A stretch of DNA of 64,000 bases. It comes from Rana temporaria (taxonomy: Eukaryota > Chordata > Amphibia > Anura > Ranidae). Shown one piece after another: positions 30,177 through 42,087 of this stretch. A model generated the notes under the pieces. It did no database searches, was not told the DNA's origin, and saw only the letters and a list, made by a program, of their open reading frames with translations. The stretch is from the NCBI RefSeq assembly GCF_905171775.1, contig NC_053497.1, positions 106,229,157-106,293,156 on the forward strand, read 5' to 3'. Each line of letters opens with the position of its first letter. Positions within the stretch are counted from its first letter, which is position 1. Position numbers and translations under genes: made by a program.

Positions 30177-30703
30177 TGTTCTGTCAAATTAGGCGACCCG
30201 TCAAATCTTGTAACTGAAGTGATGTTCCGTTACAGCCATCTTAGTACATCCCACACTCAGCCGCAGTAAGCCTACAGTCTGAATTCGCCAAGCAGACATC
30301 TTTTTACACCCACCGTAGTCTTGCATTTCACACTTATATTTGTAATTAAATTGAGCTTGTATCATGATTTACAAGTCCATGACACTGTTTTGATGTTGAA
30401 TTTTAAAAGCAGCAGTCTTCTGTCAGATTAGAAAACATGTGAGATCAGCAGGCTTGCTGCTGCTTTTAAAATTCAACATCAAAACAATGTCACCAGTTCT
30501 AAATACTGTATTTCACTACATAAGCAGAGTTTACTGGTAAAAATAAGTGTGAAATGCAAGACTTCGGTTGGTGTAAAGATGTCCACTTGGCTGCTTCAGA
30601 CTGTAAGCTTAGTGTGAAAGAGTGCGGGGTGTACAAAGATGGCCGTGACAGAACGTCACTTGCATTACGAAATCTGACGGGTTACCTAATCTGACAGAAC
30701 ACA
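30177..30703. mobile_element. Foldback element, copy 1
   Basis: The left arm starts TGTTCTGTCAAATTAGGCGA and the right arm ends with the inverted counterpart ACCTAATCTGACAGAACA. The inverted arms extend about 180-240 bp each (for example CTTGCATTTCACACTTAT against AAGTGTGAAATGCAAGAC). A second nested palindrome is in the centre (GTTGAATTTTAAAAGCAGCA at 30394 against TGCTGCTTTTAAAATTCAAC ending 30479). No coding capacity. Same family as 61055-61584. Confidence 0.85.
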
Positions 30704-31256
30704 GGCAGCCTGTAGTGGGTGGGGTCTGTTGGGTCCCTCCCACAGCTCTGCTCTCTGCATGATATCACCACTTTTTTTTTTTACAAGGTAATATCTGGGT
30801 TCGTTTTTATGATTCGATTTTTATGATTTGTGACTATTTTGATGAATATTTAGAATATTTTTTTTTGCCTGGAGTGCAGGTTTAGGCTTTCTGTCAGCTG
30901 AAGATGTTTGAAGATCATTCTCAGGACACTTTACTGCTAAACCTGCTGTGCCCTGGGGGATCATGGGAGGCCATATACACGGCTGTGATGTACTTTTGTA
31001 ATCGCTGGCTGTAACGTTTGAAGTCGCATACGCTGATTTGTATGTTACTTCCTACAACCTTGTAAAATTTGATTCGCATTGGTTTTCCTCCCCTGTTATA
31101 TGATGTGTTCTGTATTCCTTGCTCTTTATTTATTTATGTATATGACAGTTGTACTCATGTGTCAATCTGACTATGTTTTGTATACCTTCCCTTTTTCTTT
31201 TTTATTGCAAAATAATAACAATTATTGGAAGAGTGGAATATAAATAATAATAAATA
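30704..31256. other. Intron, nothing firmly recognised
   Basis: Low-complexity T-rich and ATAATAATAAATAAA stretches. The tail near 31200-31260 may be the A-rich end of an old retroelement, but no frame supports it. Confidence 0.35.
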
Positions 31257-31545
31257 AACATGTCATACTTACTTCCACTGTGCAGTTCATTTTGCACAGA
31301 GTGTAGTCCCAATGGCCAGTCCTCCTGTTCTGGGGTCCCTCGACGGCTCTCTCGGCTCCTCCCCACAATAGCTAACCCCCTCTGGGAAGTTCTCTCCCGA
31401 CGGGGTTAACTTGCGGGCGCGCTCCCTGTCATATACTCTGCGTCCATAGACACAGAGTGTATGACTCGGTCCGGGCCGCATCATTGGATTTAATTGACAG
31501 CAGCGGGAGCCAATGGCTGTGCTGCTATCAATCTTTCAGGAGGAG
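31257..31545 (-). repeat. Interspersed repeat family B
   Basis: The sequence CATGTCATACTTAC, CACTGTGCAGTTC-TTTTGCACAGAG, and further on GAGTGTATGACTCGG and CATTGGATTTAATTGACAGC, is shared with 41857-42078 and, more distantly, with 62234-62614 and 62611-63085. It is GC-rich and noncoding. Confidence 0.6.
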
Positions 31546-33132
31546 GTCAGAAATGGCACCCCCCAAGTATGTTTTATTGCAGTCTATAGCACTTCACTCA
31601 GCCCTGGAAATCTTTTCTCTGTGAACAGTAAAGAAGATGCTTACTGGTAGAGTAACCTTCACACACATCTGCACAATCGGGGTCCCTTAAGATTCCATCA
31701 CAGGAACAAATTGTAGTCTTGATCTCAACTCCCACATTGAAGTCAGTCAGCTGCTTGGTTTTTCACAACCTTCCTGCAATTGTGTCGCTGAATGGCGACT
31801 TTGCCTGCGCCTTTTGCTCGCTCTTAGCCATTTGCTGAGAGGCGGGTGGAATTAATTGCTTTTTGTATATTTCATTTTAATATTTCTAGCTGTACTCCAT
31901 AATGAAGAAATTGCTGCTATTCACAGCTCTGTGAATGGAGTGTGCGGTTATTATCAGCACCTTTGATTTCTGTAGTGGTGACTTGTCTGGCCGATTGTCG
32001 TAAGTCTTTCTCTCCGAGGCTGAATAAGGGTACAGCGTGCATTCATTCAAGGCTTTTCTCACGCTCTTCCAAGGCGTTATGTCTTCTAACCCAGCAATCA
32101 GAAAGAACACGTAATATTGAAAATGTAACTCTGTGTACAGCAATGGAAAAAAGTACTTTAGAAGTTCTTAAATGCCAAAGTTATTATTTTATTTTTTTTA
32201 ATCCCTGCAAAGTGCAGATATTACTGTTCAAGTAATGTATTCTGGAAGTCTAGTTTTATGTGAATACTATTATGCAATTTTCACACTTTAGAAAGAATAA
32301 CAATGTACAGAACTGATTGTGGCTCACTTGTCATATGTGGAATTGTTTGCATTTAAAGTGTACCTGTATTGGGAACTGAAATGTAGGAGTTAATAGGACA
32401 GTGTTTTATGACAATAATCCTCTTGCCTGGGCTGTTGTGGTCCCTAGGATCTCCTGGGTATGGAGAGAGCAACTGATCCTTTGTATATCCAAGGGGCCGT
32501 ATCACCGGGTCTGAAGTGCTGTCAGGTAGTGGTGGGTGCCTGTTGTCCAGCAGACAACCTAATTCTTTTGTTTATAATAAAAGTACCTTTTTTGACTATT
32601 TGTCGGGCACACGTCCGTCAGTCTGTCTCTGGCTATCATCCCTGCATTCCTCTTGGGTAGCTGGCTGCCACATGCTCTACATACCAGCAATTGCTGGCAC
32701 ACTTGTACACAAATTGGCCCTAAATCTGTGCTCATAAAAATGCAGCCAGAGTGTTCTGGTTCCAGCTTAAGCCTCTGTAGCTGGAATCAGCTGGGAGGCT
32801 GTATAGCTCAGAATCACATAACAAGAGGCTACAGTCCCAAACCACAGCTATTTCAAAAGCCTGCTGGGTCTGGCTACATTGGATCATATAGAACCAAAAT
32901 TGGGTAAATGTAGTGGACTGCCTAGCTTGCTGGGTGAATTCTCATTCAAAGAATCTAAAGAATTAAATGTTTCAGTGACTAGGGCACAAAGCTGAACCTT
33001 GTGGTCAGGGCCGGAGTGGAATCTCCAGTTGTACCTGTATTTTCCTATTGTGAAGTTGTTTCTCATGCTAGAAACACAATGCAGGCAGAACTTGATGACA
33101 TTTTCCAATCTTGTGTTTATGTAAGTTTTTAG
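31546..33132. other. Mostly non-repetitive intron
   Basis: A single TTAA-type left end (TTTAAAGTGTACCTGTATTG, about 32353) has no identified partner. No other repeat or coding sequence was recognised. Confidence 0.4.
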
Positions 33133-34054
33133 TTAAAGTGTATCTAAACCCAAAAATAAAAATGAAATATATTGCAATTTACCAATCCTTAAGCCCTGGA
33201 TCACACTGATGCGATGCCGGAAATGCACAAGGTATGTTGTGTTTTCCACCATCGCATTGCACTGCATAGCAATTACACAGCTTCCCTGTGATCTGCTGTG
33301 TCAATGTTAGATTACAGACACCCAACAACAGATTGCAAAACGCAGTGCGATTGCCAGAATTGTATCACATAGGTGTAAACACCCATGCAATGTGATTCAG
33401 GTACAGGAAAAAAAAAGGGTCCTGCACCACCTTGGTGCGGATATGATGCGATTTGAGCCATACAAAATGTATGACTCAATTCCCACCGCACAAATATTGC
33501 ATGTGATGTGCACGGGAATGAGGTGCAATTCCTGAGCGAATCACAAGCGATGTCAACAATGCACACGTGTGAAGCCAGGCTAACTGTGGTGGCTGCATTC
33601 ATTTTCTTTTTTTAAAGGGGATCTTCATTGCATCTGAGCACCACAAGCTAAAAACACAATTTAATTAATTTTAAATATTCAAAGAAAACTCCCTGATCCA
33701 TCCATGTCTCAATTTTTTAAATCGCTTTGAAAAACTGCCCCCTAGCATTTCTGGCTGTGGCCATCTTGAGTAAGGGCAAATGATTAGGTTAGCTTTTTCT
33801 TCCTGGAATCCATCTGCCCTTAGCTCAGGCATGCATGCAAGTGTGCTTGGCTGAGAAAATCCCTGCTCCTCTCGTTCCCTCCTGAAGACTCCTGAGATGT
33901 ATGACATCATTCGCCTAGGCAAGAAACCGGGAAGTAATTGGGGGGAAAAAAAAAAGTTTAAAATAAGTCAATATAATTTGTTTTTATCTATTTACTAATG
34001 CTAACAGCATGAGGGTTAAAAATAATCAATGTTTATTGGGAAGCTCCACTTTAA
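33133..34054 (+). repeat. TTAA-ended interspersed repeat hosting a MITE
   Basis: Starts TTAAAGTGTATCTAAACCC and ends GGGAAGCTCCACTTTAA. The left part (TATATTGCAATTTACCAATCC) and the part after the MITE (CTGTGGTGGCTGCATTCATT) correspond to the uninterrupted sequence at 16567-16625. Confidence 0.65.
33190..33583 (+). mobile_element. TTCACAC-type MITE, TAA duplication, with empty-site comparison
   Basis: The element 33193-33580 begins GCCCTGGATCACACTGATGC and ends GCACACGTGTGAAGCCAGGC, flanked by TAA at 33190-33192 and 33581-33583. Removing the element and one TAA restores the order seen in the related repeat at 16579-16620. The interior repeats GCGATGCGAT-like inverted motifs. Confidence 0.85.
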
Positions 34055-34389
34055 GTGTTTGCTTAAAAAAGCATATGCAGCCACCACATTAAAACGCTGA
34101 TAAGCTGCAAAATATACATTTCTTTGTTCTTGGATTTGGATACAATTTACACTTCATTCCACACAGCACACAGCAGTCCATTTTATTTACTCCAACGATG
34201 AGATCTCCCTGTCATGATTCTTGAGTTTATTCCTGTCCACCTGGGAGTTTTGTGTGTTCTATCGCTTTCTGTTCGCTATAATATAATAAAATTACAAAAA
34301 AGCCAGCAGGGATGGTGGGAATCCCACATAATGAGATATCACTAGTCATAGGTGTGTGCAGCCTATTGCATTAGGGTGTGCATCCCAAA
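34055..34389. other. Intron, nothing recognised
   Basis: AT-rich, no repeat end or coding signature seen. Confidence 0.4.
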
Positions 34390-34640
34390 CACACACATTA
34401 CCGATCACTCACGGCGTTCATTCAGAAAGGGAAGGGGCCGGTAAATTGCATACCGGTATTTACTGGCCCCTTCCCCACTCATAAAACATCCCAGCAGCAA
34501 CAGCCGGTAGGAGAGGAGGGAAGATGACAGCGCTGCGCTGTGTGACGCGGGGGGGGGGGGGGGGGTTAGCCAGGGCAGTAGGGGGAATCTGTGCTGCACA
34601 GGGTGATTAGGGTGTGCCTGGGCACGCCTATGTCAATAGT
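34390..34640. repeat. GC-rich repeat with a 17-G tract
   Basis: AAGGGAAGGGGCCGGTAAAT and ATTTACTGGCCCCTTCCCC form an inverted pair (34427-34476), followed downstream by an uninterrupted run of 17 G (34549-34565). GTGTGCCTGGGCACGCC at the end is characteristic of an interspersed repeat. Potential G-quadruplex. Confidence 0.55.
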
Positions 34641-35177
34641 ACTGGGATACAAGGGGATTTACCTCTCCAGGATCCTCCAAATGTTGAGCTATCAGTCAGA
34701 CTGGCCCTCACAGACATAAGTGTTATATTCAAGCTTCGTACACACAATGAGAATATCGGACGAATGACCGGATGTGTTTTTGCATGCTAGTCTCATATAG
34801 AAAATGAAGAGGATACTAAAGTTATGAAAATTCTCATACAACAGAATACAACTTCCGAAGTGATGTAATGTGTTGTAATGTATTCTTTCATTTCTGAGCA
34901 TGTGTGGTCTTGGTCACTCCATTTTTTTTTTCTTTGGACGTATACTGTACTGATTAAACAAAAATTGTTCATTCTGGTATCTGACGAGAAACATTTTTGT
35001 GTTTGTGCCCTTGAGTAATTTCACACAAGCTGTTGTGATTGGCTCTCAAACGATCAGATTATTGAACGATCGCTTCGCAAGCAGTATTTTTTCTCCGATT
35101 TTCTCATCCTGCATCAGGCTGCAGAATGCAGGGATTTTACTGCGAAAGTCATACGTTCTTTATACCCAAGGGACAAT
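34641..35177. other. Intron with a GTACACAC half-element
   Basis: CAAGCTTCGTACACACAATG near 34733 looks like the left end of a GTACACAC-type MITE; its right end was not found. Nothing else was recognised. Confidence 0.35.
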
Positions 35178-35650
35178 GGGCCAGATTCACAGAAACAGTA
35201 CGCCGGAGTATCTGCTGATACTCCGGCGTACTTTCAAATTTGCCGCGTCGTATCTTTATTTTGAATTCACAAACAAAGATACGACGGCATTTGGCTAAGA
35301 TCCGACAGGCGTACGGCTTCGTACGCCTTCGGATCTTAGGATGCAATACTTCGGCCGCCCGCTGGGTGGAGTTCGCGTCGTTTTCCTCATCGGGTATGCT
35401 AATTAGCTGTTTACAGCAATCCACGAAGGTAAGCGCGTTCGTCGCATTCTCTTATGTCGTCGCTAGTCGGCTTTTCCCATCGCAAAGTTACGGCTGCTAT
35501 TTAGGTGGTGTAAAAATAGACAGCCCATGTTAAAGTATGGCCGTCGTTCCCGCGTCGAATTTCAATTTTTTTTTTTGCGTAAGTCGTCCGGGAATACGAA
35601 AGGACGTAACGCACGTCGCCGTTCAAAAAATTGGATGCGTTGCGGCTGAT
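35178..35650 (+). mobile_element. Truncated Harbinger-related element
   Basis: GGGCCAGATTCACAGAAAC matches the GGGCCCGGATTCAG / GGCCCAGATTCAG ends of the Harbinger element at 5397-9118. Strong hairpins follow: GTACGCCGGAGTATC/GATACTCCGGCGTAC (35200-35233) and GATCCGA-GGCGTACG/CGTACGCCTTCGGATC (35301-35336). No gene is present and the right end is missing. Confidence 0.65.
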
Positions 35651-36832
35651 TGATTTAAATAGGTTCACTTAGCATAGAAAATAAGGTGAAGCTGTGCCAA
35701 CGTCTATCCTCCAATCATGTGCAAAGAATTCAATTACCTTTGTTTGTGATTGGGTATTCATCACCACTTTCACTAAGGTGAGGGATAATTCCTGTATAAA
35801 GTGAACAGGCTCTACTCTTTTTTAGTAAATCAGTTGCATTGTTTTCCTGGCTTTGTCGGCACTAAATGTACCCGGGGCCAGTCTGATGGAACATTGGTTT
35901 ACTCCAATGAAATGATCTTATTTTGCTTCTCGTTGGCAAAGTATTAAAAGCCCATCCATCGGGGCAGGCAACCATTGTATCACCCACTGTGACTCATCGG
36001 CATTTGCTTATAGTCACAATAATTATGAATTAACACAGCGTTGCAGAATGGTCTATTAAGCTGTGTTTTTTCTCTGCTAATTGTGCGCCGTAATTGGTCC
36101 ATTCTCCTTCTAAATGTACCCAGCGGTTGCTATGTGGATACAAGCACTGCATGCGTTTACTATAAAAGAAACAAAAGGCTGTACAGATGCGAGACGATGG
36201 ATCTCACTTGTTCTTGTAACAGAAAACACTTTATGCTTTAAAAGGTTATTTTTAATGCTTTTAGTCTTTAGACAAGCATGGGAAGGGAGAAATATGTTGT
36301 TGTGTAGAAATGAAAGGTTGTATTTTACATTTTTTGTTGTTTGTCTCTCCAACATTGAAAACAAAAAGTTGCATTTTATTGATGATTTCTGTTCCAGCAA
36401 ATATTTGTCCAAGAACAGTAGCCTGGGTTAGAGTTGCATTCTGCAGGCGTGGTGCTTAATGATGAACATGAAAACTCATAATTGTTTTCCCTGATTCTGG
36501 ATCCGGTTGAGTGATTTGGCTTCTCCCAGACGCTGGCTTGTAATGTGAATATCTCCTGTAGTGTAATGCGGTTCTAGGTGGGAGTATTCCAATGTCTCCA
36601 AATCCAAATATTCAGAGATTCAAACATGTAAAAATATGGCTAAAAATAAGCATAATAATGCAGCACGCTTGGAAATAATTGGTTGGCTGCTTGTAAAAGG
36701 TCTGGTTATATAAAGACAAACTGACACAGAGAGCAAAATCTGTGCTGACAGATGTATGAAGGCTGCCATTCATTGAACACTTGTTCTTTTACCTGTGCTA
36801 TGCTGCATGCATATCGGTTTTCCTCCTCTACT
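35651..36832. other. Non-repetitive intron sequence
   Basis: No transposon end or array was recognised over about 1.2 kb. Overlapping frames on both strands at 36110-36431 lack domains. Candidate for conserved regulatory sequence. Confidence 0.4.
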
Positions 36833-37384
36833 TTAAAGTGGAGTTCCACCCATAAATATAACATTACATCAGTAGTTTTAAAAAAAATGTCATTAGTCCT
36901 TTAAGAATTTTTTTTTTTTTTTTTTTAGATGCCTTCAAAGTGTTGTTGCTAGGCAGAATAGTTAATCTTCCCACTTCCTGCACCTATGTGCTTAAGCTTC
37001 CTAACCTACACCGCACAGACTCCTGGGAATGTAGTGGGTGTAACTTTCCAGGAGTCTGTGCACTCCCCAGTCTCGAAGAATCATGTGACTTGGACAGTAC
37101 AGGTGCTGAAACCTGATCTGAAACCTATTACACTGCTTGTGCAGCACTGAGCATGTGCGAGATCTGCAAGGCTGAAATCCAGGAAGTCATACAGTCTGGC
37201 TTCATGATGCCCACACTTAAGATGGCCCCAGTAAATTTCTATTTTATAAAGTGTCTAAATGCTGTAACAACCTAACAAAACGGACCTTAGTTTACAGACT
37301 AACTTTACTAGAATACATTAAGCTTGTGTATTACAGGGGTATTTATATATAAAAAGTGAAATTGTGGCCGGAACTCCGCTTTAA
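36833..37384 (+). mobile_element. TTAA-ended MITE with GGAGTTCC ends
   Basis: The left end TTTAAAGTGGAGTTCCACCC is mirrored by the right end CCGGAACTCCGCTTTAA. TTAA is at both boundaries (36833-36836, 37381-37384). Noncoding interior with a T-run at 36908-36926. Confidence 0.75.
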
Positions 37385-37529
37385 CCTGTTGATCCTGCCA
37401 GTAACGTGCTTCTTGTACTGGACTGACATTTCCCAGCGTATTGTATCTGTGGAGGAGCAGTTTTCTCACCCTAGGCTGCTCTCCCTATTTGAACTACAAG
37501 CACCCCTTCCTCTCACAGAAAATGGCTAA

Positions 37530-38395
37530 GAAATCGTTTAACTGCGTCGCTGGCAATTGCACGGTCCTGCGACGCTGTATCCAAACATAATTTATGGGGT
37601 TTTTTTTCTTCCCACAAATAGAGTATTTGTTCACCGCCTCTGCAGTTTTTTTTTTTTTTTTTTTTAGCTATATACAAAAAAAAGCGTCAATTTTGAAAAA
37701 AATAAAAACATTTTTGCTTTCTGCTATAATACATTTCCCAAAAAAATATTTATTCATCAGTTTAGGCCGATATATATATTCTTCTACATATTTTTGGTAA
37801 AAAAAAAATCGCAATAGACGTATATTGATAGGTTTACAAAACTACGCAATCGATTTAGGGACTTTTATTTTTTATTGTTTTTACTGGTAATGGCGCGATC
37901 TGTGATTTTTAGCAGGACTGCAACATTGTGACAGACAAATCTGTCCCCAAATTACACTTTTTGGGGTCCAGTGACATTATTACATTGATCAGTGCTATAA
38001 AAATGCACTTATCAATGTATAAATGACACTGGCAAGAAAAGGGGTTAACACTAGGGGGAGATCAAGGGGTTAGGTGTGTTCCATCAGCGTGTTCTAACTG
38101 TAGGGGGGATGGACTTACTGAAACATGACAGATTACTGTTTCCGATCACTGGGAGCAGCAGATCCCTGTCATGTCACTAGGCAGAATGGGGAAATGTCTT
38201 GTTTACATAGGCAGTTCCCCGTTCTGCCTCTCCTCGCCGTGATCACTGGCCGCCGGCAGACATCGAGTCCTCACGCCCGCTATCCTGTTTTTACGGACTG
38301 CCGTACAGGTACATCAGTTTGCGCAAAAGAGACATTCTGCCAACGTATATTGGCGTGGGTTGGTCAGCAAGTGGATATCGGTTAACTATAGGAAT
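37530..38395 (+). repeat. Long interspersed repeat LR1, copy 2
   Basis: AACTGCGTCGCTGGCAATTG, CAATTTTGAAAAAAATAAA, the TTTAGGCCGATAT block, and a right part with AGACATTCTGCCAACG follow the order of the copy at 24465-25370. Not coding. Confidence 0.7.
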
Positions 38396-39445
38396 GAATA
38401 AAAAAGGCAAGGCAATATCATAACGTCCTAGTATGCACTGAATACTAGCTCATTACCTCAAAACAAAGCCCTCCAGCGGCGCACTGTCACCACTGCAAAG
38501 GCTTCCTTCTGGGTTTGCAGACTCCAGCTGTCATTTGTGTGTTGAATTGCATTCTCAGTGCATTTTATTGACGTTAAAATTTGGAGAGCCATTGATCAAA
38601 GCCTGTTAATGCCAATGTGTCAAAATGCTTGTTATGTGTTTTGATGAACTGCCTTTGAATTCTAGCCTCCCAAAGAGTAGCTTTTTAGCTGGATAGCATC
38701 TAGCACCATTCTGCACCTTTCTTATGACCTGGCTGTCAAGAATCCATTCTCTCTAATCTTGAGTGCTATTGTCATAACCTTGGTGTCACAGGTGGATGCT
38801 GCATAGAGCAGTCTGCATTCTAAAGTGGTGATAGGGGAATTCTGTGCTCAGCCAATCAGCCACTCTCATCTCATCTACATTCTCACTCATACTCAGCTGT
38901 ACCCTGCTGACTCCTCTCCCTTGTGGATACAAGAGTGGGATCCAACAGAAATGGCTAATTTGATGAAATAAGGAAAGGTAAACGCATGTTTCAAAAATAC
39001 ATAAATGGGGCTTATATTGGGAGGTTGGGTGATGATTTTTCTGGAGTTGGGCTTGGACCATATTTGGAACAAGCATGCGACTACTGAAGTCTGAATGAGA
39101 TAAAAAAAATATGGAAACTGATTTGAAATTTTGATACTAAATGACCAAGCATGACTGTCCACCGGTCAGTGCGACTTGGCCCACATCTGTGCGACTTTAT
39201 GCACAGATGATTATGCAAGTTACAGTACCTACAGGTAAGTCTTATTATAGGCTTGCCTGTAGGATACCAGTTGTGTAACCAGGTTTACAACCGCTTTAAG
39301 CATGGAGGCTCAGCATCATATGTGGGGTTTCTTAGGGAAGGACACATGTAAATGCAGCCTGCTTAGGAGCCTACTGATCCACACTGACACCCATCGAGGC
39401 ATTTAAATATTTGGATAACTCCTCCCCAAGAGCCAGCTCACAGTA
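38396..39445. other. Mostly non-repetitive intron
   Basis: Near 39160-39296 a right-hand TTAA-type end (TTTACAACCGCTTTAAG) closes a worn repeat. Otherwise nothing was recognised; minus-strand frames at 38786-39162 have no domain. Confidence 0.4.
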
Positions 39446-39667
39446 TAAGAGCCCTTTCACACTATAGCGCGGACCGCCGTTTTTAGAGGCGCTTTTTTAA
39501 AGCGTCCCAAAGATGCTGCTTGCAGGACTTTTTTTTAACGTCCTGCCCGCACAGCGCCCCAGTGTGAAAGCACTCAGGTTTTCACAATGGGACTGTAGAT
39601 GAGGCATTTTTCAGGCGCTTTACAAGCTTTAAAGCCTGAAAATTGCCTCCTGTGTGAAGGGGTCTTG
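39446..39667 (+). mobile_element. TTTCACAC MITE with GCGCTTT interior
   Basis: The element is about 39449-39664. Left end GAGCCCTTTCACACTATAG, right end CTCCTGTGTGAAGGGGTC; flanks TAA and TTG (a probable decayed TWA duplication). The interior pairs GGCGCTTT with AAAGCGTC and CAGGACTTTTTTT with AACGTCCTG. Confidence 0.7.
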
Positions 39668-40296
39668 GGAGGAGTACTGAGACAGGACCCTGTGGTGTTT
39701 TCAGAAAGCGTTTTACAGCACCCTCCTGGCCCCTAGAGAAGCATAGAAACACAGTGATGACACAACTGGGTCTAAAATAGGGTATATAAAGAAACTGGAA
39801 ATGTTTTATTTTAAAATGTTATTAGCATGTTGATGAGATGGCAAAGGAGGAACCAGAGAAGGTAAGATATAAGATTAAATTTCAGCAAAATGTCGTAAGT
39901 GCCTTCTGCTGGGCAATGCGGCCTTTGTATTGCCATACATCTTTCAGGGATGGCCGGATAGCCTCTCGGAGTCTCTACAGAGGTGAATGGATGTAATCTG
40001 CTCTCTGTATTAGCAATTGTCCGACTCAGCAGTCGACTGAGTGTGAAATGGACCAGAAAGCTTTGGAAAGGCTCAGGATAAACAGGTGTGAGAGTGGAAG
40101 AGACAGAAGAGAAAATGAAGACATCACAGCCTTCCCTGAGCCAACTAACCTCCCGCCTTCCACAAAAGGGACTGCTAGACAGACAGTAAATTTTTCTTGT
40201 AGCACTCAGTGAGCAATTTTATAACATTTATCTTTAATTGGCACATTTTATTATTATTTTGGGTTTATTCATAAGATTGACATTTAAAAAAAATAT

Positions 40297-40298
<2 letters not shown>
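39668..40298. other. Non-repetitive intron sequence
   Basis: No repeat family or coding signature recognised. Confidence 0.4.

Positions 40299-40391
<93 letters not shown>
40299..40391. repeat. AT dinucleotide microsatellite, about 92 bp
   Basis: An uninterrupted (AT)n of about 46 units. Perfect AT runs this long extrude cruciforms and are usually unstable. A TATG/TG-rich tract follows at 40440-40475. Confidence 0.97.
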
Positions 40392-40393
<2 letters not shown>

Positions 40394-40489
40394 TTAACTA
40401 CATGACCATTTGGAGTATGTGTGATTTTTGTAAACATTATAAAAGTGTGTGTATGTATGTATGTATATGTGTGTGTAATTATACACACC

Positions 40490-41285
40490 AGTTGTTCTCA
40501 GAGAATATGAATGATAACACAAAAACTCTTTCCTTACACTCATAGTTAGTGTTTGGCTGAAGCCATTTATTGTCAATCAACTGTGTTTACTCTTTTTTTA
40601 AATCATAATGACAACAGAAACTAGCCAAATGACCCTGATCAAAAGTTTACATACCTCAGTTTATAATACCGTGTATTGCCCCCTTTAAAGCGGATCTCCA
40701 CTCTAAAGTGGAGTCCCGCTGATCGGCACTCTCCCCCCCTCCGGTGTCACATTTGACACCTTTCAGGGGGGAGGGGGGTGCAGATACCTGTCTACAGACA
40801 GGTATCTGCACCCACTTCCGGCCCTACGATACGGGCAAAGGACGGGTTTTTTCCTTACCTTCCGTCCGTCCCCCGTTGTATGCTGGGAACACTCGGCTCC
40901 CAGCACACAGCGGGAGCCAATCGGCGGGCGCAGCGCGACTCGCGCATGCGCCGTAGGGAACCGGGCAGTGAAGCCGGAGCGCTTCACTTCCTGGTTCCCT
41001 CACCGTGGATGGAGGGGGGAGCAGCAGGGTGACGAGCGATCGGCTCGTCATCTGCTGCGATCACCGCTGGACTCCAGGACAGGTAAGTGTCCTTATATTA
41101 AAAGTCAGCAGCTGCAGTATTTGTAGCTGCTGGCTTTTAATATATTTTTTTAGTGGCACATCCGCTTTAATATCAATGATGGTTTGAAGTATATTGTGGT
41201 ATTTGTGGATGAGGCTCTTTATCTTCTCAGATGGTAAAGATGCAAATTCCTCTTGGCAAAAAGCCTGTAAATTCTTGGGCTATCT
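40490..41285 (-). mobile_element. Tc1-like transposon fragment A, split by a MITE
   Basis: GTGTTTGGCTGAAGCCATTT, AATCATAATGACAACAG, AAAAGTTTACATACC and TACCGTGTATTGCCCCC are followed, beyond the MITE, by TATTTGTGGATGAGGCTC and CTTCTCAGATGGTAAAG. I recognise this order from Tc1-like elements of fish and frogs. The fragment covers one end only; no intact transposase is present. Confidence 0.65.
40685..41170 (+). mobile_element. TTAA MITE inserted in the Tc1 fragment
   Basis: Left end TTAAAGCGGATCTCCAC, right end GGCACATCCGCTTTAA. TTAA stands on both sides (40685-40688 and 41167-41170), and removing the element rejoins TTGCCCCCTTTAATATC of the interrupted Tc1 fragment. The interior is GC-rich and noncoding, with an inverted pair GATACCTGTCTACAG/CAGGTATC at about 40780-40808. 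Confidence 0.82.
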
Positions 41286-41404
41286 TGTATGAACGGTGTA
41301 TGTATATGTGTGTGTGTGTGTATATATTTATGTATATATATGTGTGTGTGTTTGTGTATGTGTAAAAAATATATATAATTATATATTTATAAGCTTATAA
41401 TATA

Positions 41405-41856
41405 CACAAACACACACTCCAAAAAAGTTGGGACTCTGAATGAAATTTACTTAAAAACAGAATACAATGATTTGCAAATCTCATAAACCCATATTTTATT
41501 CACAATAGAAAATAGGAATCATATCAAATGTTTAAATGTACCAACAAAAACTAGGCAATTTTGAAAATTGGTGGCTGCAACACATCTGAAAAAAGTTGGG
41601 AGAGGACCATGCTTTCCACAGTCTAGCACCCCCTCTTCTTCAACACTTTACATGTCTGGGGACCGAGGAGACCAGTTGCTGGAGGTTTGGGAGAGGAATG
41701 TTGTCCCATTTTCGCCTGCTATTGTATAGGATTCTAACTGCCCAACACTCCTGGGTTTATTTGTCGTATTTTCGTTTTTCAAGGTGCACCAAATATGTTC
41801 AAATGGTGAAAGGTCTGGGCTGTAGGGAGGCTTTAAAAAAATAAAATAAATAAAAA
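41405..41856 (-). pseudogene. Tc1/mariner-family fragment B with transposase C-terminus
   Basis: Begins with CAAAAAAGTTGGGAC and TGATTTGCAAATCTCATAAA, a familiar terminus of a Tc1/mariner-superfamily element. On the minus strand PPYSPDLSPFEHIWCTLKN (about 41836-41780) corresponds to the region holding the third catalytic acidic residue of DDE_3 transposases, with the Glu in the SPFEHIW motif. Only the C-terminal part survives and its frame is corrupted further on. Confidence 0.6.
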
Positions 41857-42078
41857 ACATGTCATACTCTCCTCCGCTGTGCAGTTAGTTTTGCACAGAG
41901 TGGCCCCAATCTTCAACTTCTGGGGTCCCCCGGTGGCTTTTCGTATAACCTCCTGGGAGAAGCGCTTTCTCAGGGAGTTACATTGCGGGCACCCATTCCG
42001 AGTCCAGGGATGCAGAAAGCTCGACTCCGCGCCGGCTTCATTGGATTTGATTTACAGCAGGGGGGTCTGGACTTTGAC
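41857..42078 (-). repeat. Interspersed repeat family B, copy 2
   Basis: ACATGTCATACTCTCC, CGCTGTGCAGTTAGTTTTGC and CATTGGATTTGATTTACAGC match 31257-31545. It lies between the Tc1 fragments B and C and may be what removed the C-terminus of C. Confidence 0.6.
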
Positions 42079-42087
42079 TAGGCAATT

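Noticed and set aside
37380..37410. CCTGTTGATCCTGCCAGTAA resembles the 5' end of 18S rRNA
   Set aside because: Similarity covers about 16 bases and does not continue into conserved 18S sequence; it lies in a stretch following a TTAA MITE.
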